The notes under the pieces: model-generated
Database searches by the model: none
What the model saw: only the letters and a program-made list of their open reading frames with translations
What the model was told of the DNA's origin: nothing
Shown: positions 6,787 through 12,404 of the stretch, one piece after another
Numbering within the stretch: position 1 is the stretch's first letter
How the letters are laid out: every line of letters begins with the position of its first letter
DNA from: Anaerolineales bacterium
GTDB lineage: Bacteria; Chloroflexota; Anaerolineae; UBA7937
Direction of reading: 5' to 3'
NCBI GenBank assembly: GCA_030593425.1
Contig: JAUVHF010000023.1
Span: forward strand, 1 to 15,041
Length of the DNA stretch: 15,041 nucleotides
Position numbers and translations under genes: made by a program

Positions 6787-7635
6787 ATGATTCTGGGTTT
6801 GGTGGGTTCAGCCCGCGTCTGGGGCAACTCAGAGATAGTGGTGCGGGAGGCCCTCTTGGGGGCTCAGGAGGAGGGCGCGAAGATAGAGATGCTCCGCCTC
6901 ACCGATCTCTCTATCGAGCCCTGTAACGGCTGCCTCCGCTGCGCCATCAGGGAGGAACCCTGCCCCTTGGACGACGATATGGAGTGGTTCCTGGCCCAGG
7001 TAGAGGGTGCCGATGCTTTGATCCTGGCCGCGCCTACCTACCTCTTCGGCCCGGCGGCCATCACCAAACTGCTCCTGGATCGGCTTCTGATGTTGACGCC
7101 TCGTTTTGGGGAGGAGCAAATCAGGGCAGGAGCAGCCATTGCCGTCTCTGGACGGAGGGATTGGCGGGGCGTCACCCAGCCCTTCTTGAACGGCTTGGTG
7201 ATGGGGTTGGGCTTCCGATTGGTGGATAGCCTCTACGTCCACCGGCCTGGGCCGGGGGAGGTCTTGCTGGACGATGAGGTGATGGCGCGGATACATAAGT
7301 TAGGGCGGCGGGTGGCCCGCGGTAAGAAGGGGGAACTGCCAGAGGGGAATATCTGTCCCCGCTGTTACGGCGACTTCTTCGTATTGGAGGGAGGGGAGGC
7401 CACCTGTCCTCTCTGTGGGCTTGAGGCGGCCATAGAACTGGTCGATGGTCAGGTACGGCTATCCTTCGACCTGAGGGTGGAGCCGTTGCCTTGGAGTTAC
7501 GCCTGGCAGAAGGAACATGTGGAGGAGTGGATAAGGCCCACCCTGCCCCGCTTCTTGGCCCATCGGAAGGAGATAAAGGCCCGACGGAAGCGGTACAGGG
7601 CTATGGGTGAGGTTTGGATAGAGGTACCATCATAA
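6787..7635 (+). CDS. Iron-sulfur flavoprotein (NADPH-dependent FMN reductase family) with zinc-ribbon-like tail
   Basis: This is a flavodoxin-fold protein of about 282 residues. The FMN phosphate loop GSARVWGNSE is at 7-16. The compact cysteine motif typical of Isf proteins follows, C46-x2-C49-x2-C52 plus C59, which would bind a [4Fe-4S] cluster. The APTYLFGP segment contacts flavin. After the fold come two CxxC pairs (C190/C193 and C207/C210, CPRC and CPLC) resembling a zinc ribbon or rubredoxin-like site, then a basic C-terminal helix. Such proteins move electrons between ferredoxin or NAD(P)H and other acceptors. I prefer ATG 6787, preceded by a G-rich binding site and starting MILGLVGS, over GTG 6763, which overlaps the radical SAM stop. 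It may donate electrons to the selenoprotein encoded next; that is inference. Confidence 0.87.
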   Translation: MILGLVGSARVWGNSEIVVREALLGAQEEGAKIEMLRLTDLSIEPCNGCLRCAIREEPCPLDDDMEWFLAQVEGADALILAAPTYLFGPAAITKLLLDRLLMLTPRFGEEQIRAGAAIAVSGRRDWRGVTQPFLNGLVMGLGFRLVDSLYVHRPGPGEVLLDDEVMARIHKLGRRVARGKKGELPEGNICPRCYGDFFVLEGGEATCPLCGLEAAIELVDGQVRLSFDLRVEPLPWSYAWQKEHVEEWIRPTLPRFLAHRKEIKARRKRYRAMGEVWIEVPS

Positions 7636-7650
7636 GGAGGAGGGCGCAAA

Positions 7651-8106
7651 ATGGTGGATAGACTATCGAAAGAGGAAACGGTAGAGAGGGCGGCTAGGGA
7701 TTTTCTTGCCGGGTTCACTTGATCAGAGGCGGTGCTTATGGCTCTCGGGGAGAGCCTAAGGGTAGAGAGCGAACTCATCCCTCGCATGGCCACTGGCTTC
7801 CATGGCGGGGTAGGGGGCAGCCATCGCTGGACCTGCGGCGCGCTTTCGGGAGGGGCGATAGCGGCGGGGATAGCCCTCGGCAGAGAGAAGCCGGGGCAGA
7901 GCACGGAGGAAGTAGACGTCCTTGTTCAGCAGTTGCTTGACGACTTCGAAAAGAGGTTCGGGAGTGTCAACTGTTATGAGTTGGTGGGCATCCCTTATGA
8001 GGAAGAGGAGTGGTCCGAGAAGTGGCAGGCCATGAATATGAGGGATAGGTGCGTGCATTTCGTGCGGTTTGCGGTGGAGCGATGGCTGGAGTTGGCGGAG
8101 AGATGA
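7651..8106 (+). CDS. C-GCAxxG-C-C family redox selenoprotein (TGA 7720-7722 read as Sec)
   Basis: This putative redox protein of 151 residues has selenocysteine at position 24. AAGGAGGAGGG ends seven bases before ATG 7651. The frame reads MVDRLSKEETVERA through LAGFT, meets TGA at 7720-7722, then continues SEAVLMAL without a break to TGA 8104-8106. In the family (TIGR01909/PF09719) the first conserved Cys sits in a G-F-x-C-(S/A)-(E/Q)-A-V-L context, exactly where the TGA falls. The other conserved cysteines are present: C62 in TCGALSGG, C108 in FGSVNCYEL and C134 in DRCVHF. A SECIS-like hairpin lies just downstream of the TGA. I recall that this family includes annotated selenoproteins. Callers without Sec would start at GTG 7732 or ATG 7738 and lose the active residue. 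A nonsense mutation is the alternative. It follows the flavoprotein by 15 bases; family members are often beside transporters. Confidence 0.85.
7735..7760 (+). promoter_or_regulatory. Candidate bacterial SECIS element
   Basis: The RNA can form CUUA (7735-7738), a single bulged U (7739), GGCUCUC (7740-7746), a GGG loop, GAGAGCC (7750-7756) and UAAG (7757-7760). That is 11 base pairs with no mismatch. The stem starts 12 nt after the UGA and the loop is 24 nt after it, within the spacing known for bacterial SECIS hairpins. The G-rich apical loop and a bulged U on the 5' side both match known features, although the upper stem is longer than in E. coli fdhF. It would be bound by SelB and lies within coding sequence. 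Confidence 0.75.
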
Positions 8107-8107
8107 G

Positions 8108-8554
8108 ATGTCATCTTTGGATGAATATCGCGAGAAGCGGGATTTTGCAGAGAGCGCTGAGCCGGAAGGAGAGATAAGGGAGTCGGGCCAGAGCCGCTTC
8201 CTAGTGCAAAAGCATTGGGCTCGCACCCTCCACTACGACTTTCGGCTGGAGCATGGCGGGGTGCTCGTCTCTTGGGCGGTGCCCAGGGGCCCGCCCGAGG
8301 CCACCTCCCAAAGGCGGTTGGCCATCCAGACCGAGGACCACCCCGTGAATTACATCGACTTCGAGGGAGAGATAGCGGAGGGAGAATACGGCGCGGGCAC
8401 GGTGGAGATCTGGGACCGGGGCCATTATGACCTACGCCTGTGGACGGGGGAGGAGATAAAGATTACCCTCCATGGCCAGAGGCTGAAGGGCAACTATGTC
8501 CTTATCCACACAGACGCGAACCGCTGCCTATTCATCAAGGAGAAGGAGGGCTAG
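8108..8554 (+). CDS. Stand-alone 3'-phosphoesterase (LigD PE domain)
   Basis: This 148-residue protein matches the LigD phosphoesterase module, which removes 3'-phosphate and 3'-ribonucleotide ends to prepare DNA for ligation. The metal and catalytic residues of the module are all visible: H36 in VQKH, H42, D44 and R46 in LHYDFRLEH, and H78 and Y82 in EDHPVNY. SWAVPRGP, DFEGEIAEGEYGAGTVEIWDRG and KGNYVLIH complete the family pattern. There is no ligase or polymerase domain. An ATP-dependent DNA ligase is encoded convergently 0.7 kb away, so the two may act on the same breaks. I start at ATG 8108, one base after the selenoprotein stop; the longer GTG start at 8069 would overlap that gene. Its place at the end of a redox operon may be only transcriptional convenience. 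Confidence 0.9.
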   Translation: MSSLDEYREKRDFAESAEPEGEIRESGQSRFLVQKHWARTLHYDFRLEHGGVLVSWAVPRGPPEATSQRRLAIQTEDHPVNYIDFEGEIAEGEYGAGTVEIWDRGHYDLRLWTGEEIKITLHGQRLKGNYVLIHTDANRCLFIKEKEG

Positions 8555-8557
8555 CGT

Positions 8558-8669
8558 AGGACAGGTTTACAAACTCGCCCTGCTTCCGACAGCGCAGAGC
8601 AGGGAATTGCAAGGCCATGTAGCGTCGCAGCCTGTCTGCCCTGCCTGTCCTGGCACGTGACGGGCCAGG
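8558..8669 (+). repeat. Nested and competing inverted repeats in the PE/pfpI gap
   Basis: This part of the convergent gap (8555-8719) holds no gene that I can support. AGGACAGG (8558-8565) pairs with CCTGTCCT (8644-8651). Inside it, CCCTGCT (8578-8584) pairs with AGCAGGG (8598-8604). CCTGGC (8649-8654) pairs with GCCAGG (8664-8669) and shares bases 8649-8651 with the outer stem, so those two cannot fully form together. The plus strand reaches TTTTT at 8692-8696. It could be a 3'-UTR stabiliser, a bidirectional terminator or a small RNA; it does not look like a tRNA or SRP RNA. Confidence 0.45.
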
Positions 8670-8699
8670 GAGGAACGAAGGGCGTGCGACGTTTTTATA

Positions 8700-8719
8700 C
8701 GTCCGAGGCGATTCGGACG
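8700..8719 (-). terminator. Hairpin immediately after pfpI stop
   Basis: CGTCCGA (8700-8706) pairs with TCGGACG (8713-8719), a perfect 7-bp stem with a 6-nt loop. It abuts the TAG stop of the DJ-1/PfpI gene. On the minus strand it is followed by TATAAAAACG and not by a U-run, so it is a poor intrinsic terminator. It may instead protect the 3' end or mark a Rho-dependent stop. Confidence 0.35.
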
Positions 8720-9241
8720 CTACTCCCCCAGCGCCTTGATTATCTCCCGGCAGAAGGCGGGCAAGTCGCTAGGCATGCGGGAGGTTATCAGGTTCCCGTC
8801 CCGCACCACCTCTTCATCCACCCACTCGGCCCCGGCGTTTATCATATCGTCCTTGATGGCGAAAAATGAGGTCATCTTCCGCCCTTTGAGTATCCCCGCC
8901 GAAGCCGGAAGCCAACCCGCGTGGCAGATGGCGGCTACCACCTTGCCTTGCTGGAAGGCTTCTCGAACCAGGTTGACCATAGCCGGATACCTGCGCATGA
9001 GGTCGGGGGCGTAACCGCCGGGGATGATGATGGCGTCGAAATCGGCCGCGCTCACCTCATCGGCCGAAGCGTCCACTTCGACCTTGTAGCCGTGCTTGCT
9101 AGTGTAGGTCTCGGCGCTCCCCGTGCCCACCACCTTCACCTCTGCCCCGGCCTCCCGCATGCGCAAGAGCGGATACCAGAGTTCCAGGTCCTGGTAGAGG
9201 TTCTCCGCCAGAACCGCCACTCGCTTACCCTCTAGGCTCAT
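8720..9241 (-). CDS. DJ-1/PfpI family protein (deglycase/protease-like)
   Basis: This 173-residue cytoplasmic protein has the class I amidotransferase-like fold of PfpI/YhbO proteins. The nucleophile elbow AAICHAGW gives C106 followed by H107. E13 in AENLYQD matches the conserved acid that lowers the Cys pKa, and IIIPGGYAPD (71-80) is the family's GG turn. Relatives are described as intracellular proteases, or as glyoxalases/deglycases acting on glycated protein and nucleotides; sequence does not decide which. The ATG overlaps the ligase stop as ATGA, so translation is coupled. Because some relatives have been linked to nucleic-acid deglycation, a repair connection with the ligase is possible but unproven. 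Confidence 0.9.
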   Translation of the reverse strand: MSLEGKRVAVLAENLYQDLELWYPLLRMREAGAEVKVVGTGSAETYTSKHGYKVEVDASADEVSAADFDAIIIPGGYAPDLMRRYPAMVNLVREAFQQGKVVAAICHAGWLPASAGILKGRKMTSFFAIKDDMINAGAEWVDEEVVRDGNLITSRMPSDLPAFCREIIKALGE

Positions 9242-10929
9242 CCCTTCCTCCCTTCATATCTACCTTTCTTCTCGAACTGCCTCCGAAAAATCTTCCTCAT
9301 AATTTGGATGGTGTCCGTCTCTTCTGGGCTCTTATCGCCCCGGAGGCGGGAGATGCGAGCGAACCGCAAGGCTAGTCCCGAGTCGTAGTGAGGACTCCTC
9401 TGGATCTCGTTGAAGAGCACTTCCACCACCGTCTCCGGCTCTACATGGACCGTAGCCCCCTGGCGGGAGATCTCCAAGGAGAGGAGATGAGCCGTCATCT
9501 CCTCAAACTCCTTGTCCGTTAACCCCTTGAAAGTCTTCCCCACCTCCAAGAACTCCCCACTCTCTTCGTCGCGGGCTGCCAGGTGGTAGTTGGATAGCCA
9601 GCCATGGCGCCGCCCGTACCCCCAGTCGGCGGCTACGATCACCAGATCCAGGGAGATGGTCTGCTTTATCTTAAACCAGGCCTTGCCTCGGACGCCAGGG
9701 GTGTAGACGCTATCCAGCCGTTTGGCGATGAGCCCCTCGTGGCCGGCCTCATAAGAGGCTTGGGCGAAGGCTTCTCCCTCTTGAGGGTTCCTAGGGGTTA
9801 GACGGGCCACGCAGTTTAAGTTCCCTTTCACCTCTTGTAACGCTCGCCACCGCCTACAGTTAGGTTCATCAACTAGGCTCGCGCCGTCTCGGTAGAGAAT
9901 ATCGAAAAGGTAAAGTTGGATGGGGACCTCGCGCATCAACTCCCGCAAGTTATGGATGCGGCGGAAGCGGCGCATCAGATGCTGGAAGGGGAGGGGGCGT
10001 CCCATCTCGTCTACGGCGATCACTTCGCCTTCCAAGATGGCTGAGTCGGCCCTCACCTCTTCCCGCACCTGGCCGACCACCTCTGGCAGGCTAGGAGTCA
10101 CCTCCGAGAGGTTGCGAGAGTAGATCCGCACCTCATCGCCTGCCTTGTGGATCTGCACTCGAGCGCCGTCGAGTTTATACTCCAGGGCTGTCTTCCCCTG
10201 GTGCTCTTGGAAAGCCTGGGCCACGTCGTCGGCCATCTTGGCCAGCATTGGCTTGAGGGGGCGGAAGAGTTGAGGCTTAATCCGCTTCAGCCCCTCTTGA
10301 CCCTCGGTGAGAGCGATAGATGTTACCTTTCCCAGATCGCCACAAAGCATGTTTGCCCGGCGGGCTAGTTTTTTGGGGAGCTCTGCGGCCTGGGCGATGG
10401 CATCTAGGAGTATCCCCTCGCTCACCCCATGGCGCATCTCCCGCACCACGTTCTTGACGATGTACTTGGCTTCCACGGGCTGGGCTCGCAAGAAGAGAGA
10501 GTTGAGGAGTTCTTCCTTCTTTCGGCGGGAGCCGGGGCCTGCCGTCTCAGCGATCTCCTCGAAGGTGCGATAGACCTCCAATAGGGGTAGTGGCGGGGGT
10601 TGAGGGGGCTCGATTCTGGCTCTCTCCAGGAGGAGACGAGCCCATTCGCCAGCATCTACAGCCTCTACCCGGATGGCCGCTCGGTCGCTCTTGCTGGGCG
10701 CAGTCAGCCCTTGCAGGATCTTGGAGACGGCCCGCCAACTCAGATTCAAGGCTCGGCTATCCCATTCGGGGAAGACCTGGCCGATGAGGAGCCGAACGCC
10801 GGGGCCTATCTCCTCGGGGCCTAAGCGCTTCAAGAGATCGGCGACGAGGGCTGCCAGTTCTAGACGTTTCCTTGTCTTCTCTAACCTCTCGCCCAGAAGG
10901 GCCAGGGCGAGGAAAGGGGTTTCGGTCAT
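9238..10929 (-). CDS. lig: ATP-dependent DNA ligase (archaeal type)
   Basis: This is a DNA ligase of 563 residues with the archaeal LigB/eukaryotic Lig1-like architecture. The N-terminal DNA-binding domain (about 1-215) includes VEAKYIVKNVVREMRHGVSE. The adenylation domain has motif I EYKLDGARVQIH with the AMP-accepting K252, motif III IYSRNLSEVTP (269-279), motif IIIa LYLFDILY (339-346), motif IV EGLIAK (398-403) and motif V WFKIKQ (418-423). The OB-fold domain follows. Bacteria normally rely on NAD-dependent LigA, so this is an accessory repair ligase, probably acquired from archaea long ago. Its base composition does not stand out from its neighbours. The start ATG is preceded by GAGGT and a near-consensus promoter. 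It overlaps the DJ-1/PfpI gene by four bases and converges on the 3'-phosphoesterase gene. Confidence 0.95.
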   Translation of the reverse strand: MTETPFLALALLGERLEKTRKRLELAALVADLLKRLGPEEIGPGVRLLIGQVFPEWDSRALNLSWRAVSKILQGLTAPSKSDRAAIRVEAVDAGEWARLLLERARIEPPQPPPLPLLEVYRTFEEIAETAGPGSRRKKEELLNSLFLRAQPVEAKYIVKNVVREMRHGVSEGILLDAIAQAAELPKKLARRANMLCGDLGKVTSIALTEGQEGLKRIKPQLFRPLKPMLAKMADDVAQAFQEHQGKTALEYKLDGARVQIHKAGDEVRIYSRNLSEVTPSLPEVVGQVREEVRADSAILEGEVIAVDEMGRPLPFQHLMRRFRRIHNLRELMREVPIQLYLFDILYRDGASLVDEPNCRRWRALQEVKGNLNCVARLTPRNPQEGEAFAQASYEAGHEGLIAKRLDSVYTPGVRGKAWFKIKQTISLDLVIVAADWGYGRRHGWLSNYHLAARDEESGEFLEVGKTFKGLTDKEFEEMTAHLLSLEISRQGATVHVEPETVVEVLFNEIQRSPHYDSGLALRFARISRLRGDKSPEETDTIQIMRKIFRRQFEKKGRYEGRKG

Positions 10930-10953
10930 CTGAACCTCAGGCTATCTTATTAG

Positions 10954-10982
10954 ATTATATATGCCGGGGCCAAAGGTAGCAA
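10954..10982 (-). promoter_or_regulatory. Sigma70-like promoter for DNA ligase
   Basis: On the minus strand the sequence reads TTGCTA (10982-10977), a 17-base spacer, then a perfect TATAAT (10959-10954), 24 bases before the ligase ATG. Its -35 box is separated by three bases from the -35 box of the promoter for the opposite strand. Confidence 0.7.
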
Positions 10983-10985
10983 CGC

Positions 10986-11014
10986 TTGCCTCTCTCGGGG
11001 GTATGGGTTAAAAT
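10986..11014 (+). promoter_or_regulatory. Sigma70-like promoter for rodZ-like/lipoprotein operon
   Basis: TTGCCT (10986-10991), a 17-base spacer and TAAAAT (11009-11014) lie 21 bases before the ATG of the RodZ-like gene. The match and spacing are good. It forms a divergent pair with the ligase promoter. Confidence 0.6.
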
Positions 11015-11035
11015 AATAGGGCCTTGGAGGACACT

Positions 11036-11416
11036 ATGGGAAGATTGGGTCAACTTTTGCGGAGGAGGCGGGAAGAGAGAGGTCTCGCCTTCGCCCAAAT
11101 TAGAGAAGCCACGGGGATCGAGGAGAGGTATGCCCAAGCCTTGGAGAGGGAGGAGTATACCGCCTTTCTCAGCGAGGTGGAAGCCAAAAGTTACCTGCGG
11201 ATCTATGCCCGTTTCCTCGGCGTTAGCCAGCAGGAAGTGGCGGGACTCTTCCGAGCGGAGAGGGTCGAGCCTGTGAGCGTCGGCCCACCCAGAGTCTCCG
11301 AGAAGGAAGGGGTTTCTCCTTCACCGCTCTTCATCCCTCTAGTTAGCGCTCTCACCGCCCTTCTTCTGGTGGGCCTCTTGGCTCTGGCCTATCTGATCCT
11401 CTTCTATGGCTCTTGA
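11036..11416 (+). CDS. Short RodZ-like protein: N-terminal HTH plus one membrane helix
   Basis: This is a 126-residue protein. Residues 1-70 form a RodZ/HTH_25-type helix-turn-helix (GRLGQLLRRRREERGL, then IREATGIEERYAQALEREEY and KSYLRIYARFLGV). A polar linker follows, and then one strongly hydrophobic helix at about 99-122. The chain stops two residues after that helix. RodZ tethers the MreB cytoskeleton and normally carries a periplasmic domain after the helix; that domain is absent here. It is therefore either a minimal RodZ or a membrane-bound regulator. I start at ATG 11036, preceded by GGAGG five bases away; TTG 11024 would put that site inside the gene. It is followed at once by an exported lipoprotein gene. 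Confidence 0.8.
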   Translation: MGRLGQLLRRRREERGLAFAQIREATGIEERYAQALEREEYTAFLSEVEAKSYLRIYARFLGVSQQEVAGLFRAERVEPVSVGPPRVSEKEGVSPSPLFIPLVSALTALLLVGLLALAYLILFYGS

Positions 11417-11420
11417 AGGC

Positions 11421-12404
11421 ATGGCGCGTTTGACTAGGCGAGAGTTTCTGCTCTGGGGTGGAGTGGCCCTGGGCAGCTTCCTCGCTGGCTGCGGAAGGGG
11501 TAAGCCTACGGTTGTGGCGGAATCCACACCCACCATGAGCGCCGAGGCAACCCCTATCCCCACTAAACCACAGGTGCTCCCCTCTCCTACGGTTACTAAT
11601 ACCGCAATGCCGACCTCTACCACCTCGCCTACCTCTACACCCACCCCCTCGCCTACCCCTACACCCACTCCCTCACCTACCGTCGCCCCCCCGACTCCAA
11701 ATCTCCCCTTGCAAGCCGTGGTCCTAGAGCATGGTCCAGCCCGTGTTCTGGTCTTGGATCGTCCCTTGGCCCAGAACGGGGTTTCTTCCTTTCCCGTCCG
11801 GATCTACGAAGGCGAGTCTATCCCAGATCTGGCGGGCTATGATGCCTTGATCTTGAGCGGAGGCGAGCACTCTCCGGAGGAGTTCGAGGCCCCCTTTTTC
11901 CAAGAGGAGCGAGATCGAGTGCTCTTGGCCATAGACGAGGGTATGCCCATTTTGGGGGTCTGCTTGGGCCACCAACTGCTGGCTCATTGGCTGGGGGGGA
12001 AGGTAGAGCGCGGGCCGTGGGAGGTGGGATGGTACGGGGTCACGTTGACCCCGGCTGGCCTTAACGACCCTCTCTTGGAAGATATCGATCCTCAATTTTA
12101 CGCTTTTCTATGGCATAGAGATCAAATCACCCAGTTGCCCGCAGGGGCTTCGAATCTGGCTTCCTCAGATCTTTGCCCCTTTCAGGCCTTCCGCTATGGA
12201 GATCTGCCGGTGTGGGGGGTGCAGTTCAACCTTCAGTTCGATCCCGCACTCGCGGAGGGAGTGCTCCGGGGCGCCACTTGGCTCTCCAACGTGGGGATCG
12301 ACGCCGATGAGATGGCCACCAGAGGTTACCAGGTCTACGATGGTAGCCATGAGAGGATCTTCCGCAACTTCTTCGCCGAGGTAAGGCGCCTTGCTACTCG
12401 ATGA
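11421..12404 (+). CDS. Tat-type lipoprotein with glutamine amidotransferase class I fold, triad apparently broken
   Basis: The exported protein is of about 327 residues. TRREFLL near residues 5-11, a hydrophobic stretch and a lipobox LAGC (C24) mark a twin-arginine lipoprotein signal. A Thr/Ser/Pro tether follows (about 36-93), then a class I amidotransferase fold. GVCLGHQ carries the nucleophile C181, WHRD the H232 and LILSGG the oxyanion region. Where the family has GVQFHxE, this protein has GVQFNLQ: both the catalytic His and Glu are replaced, by N270 and Q272. Hydrolysis of glutamine is then unlikely, and the domain may be a binding module. Start choice is uncertain: ATG 11406 adds five residues and overlaps the previous gene, and neither start has a good binding site. 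I chose the start that gives a normal Tat n-region. Confidence 0.83.
   Translation: MARLTRREFLLWGGVALGSFLAGCGRGKPTVVAESTPTMSAEATPIPTKPQVLPSPTVTNTAMPTSTTSPTSTPTPSPTPTPTPSPTVAPPTPNLPLQAVVLEHGPARVLVLDRPLAQNGVSSFPVRIYEGESIPDLAGYDALILSGGEHSPEEFEAPFFQEERDRVLLAIDEGMPILGVCLGHQLLAHWLGGKVERGPWEVGWYGVTLTPAGLNDPLLEDIDPQFYAFLWHRDQITQLPAGASNLASSDLCPFQAFRYGDLPVWGVQFNLQFDPALAEGVLRGATWLSNVGIDADEMATRGYQVYDGSHERIFRNFFAEVRRLATR
11623..11670 (+). repeat. 24-bp tandem repeat encoding PTSTPTPS/PTPTPTPS tether
   Basis: Two adjacent 24-base units (11623-11646 and 11647-11670) differ at only two positions, and a third, decayed unit starts at 11671. They code for the Thr/Pro linker of the lipoprotein and probably arose by slippage. 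Similar CCTCGCCTAC stretches recur near 12548 in the next gene's linker. Confidence 0.7.

Noticed and set aside
7651..7722. A 23-residue leader peptide or pseudogene fragment ending at TGA 7720
   Set aside because: The 23 residues and the following frame together match one continuous family domain, with no frameshift and the TGA replacing a conserved Cys.
7732..8106. Shorter redox ORF starting at GTG 7732 or ATG 7738
   Set aside because: Neither start has a ribosome binding site; both lie in or next to the SECIS-like hairpin and would remove the first active-site position. ATG 7651 has a strong binding site and family-like sequence on both sides of the TGA.
8558..8651. tRNA, SRP RNA or other known RNA gene
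   Set aside because: No cloverleaf with TTC-arm, no SRP tetraloop or known conserved core; only inverted repeats.
8657..8869. Plus-strand ORF opposite the DJ-1/PfpI gene
   Set aside because: It runs antisense across the clear PfpI coding sequence and has no recognisable protein character or binding site.
11600..11690. CRISPR-like or satellite repeat
   Set aside because: The repeats are in frame within a Thr/Pro linker, adjacent without spacers, and explained by codon repetition.
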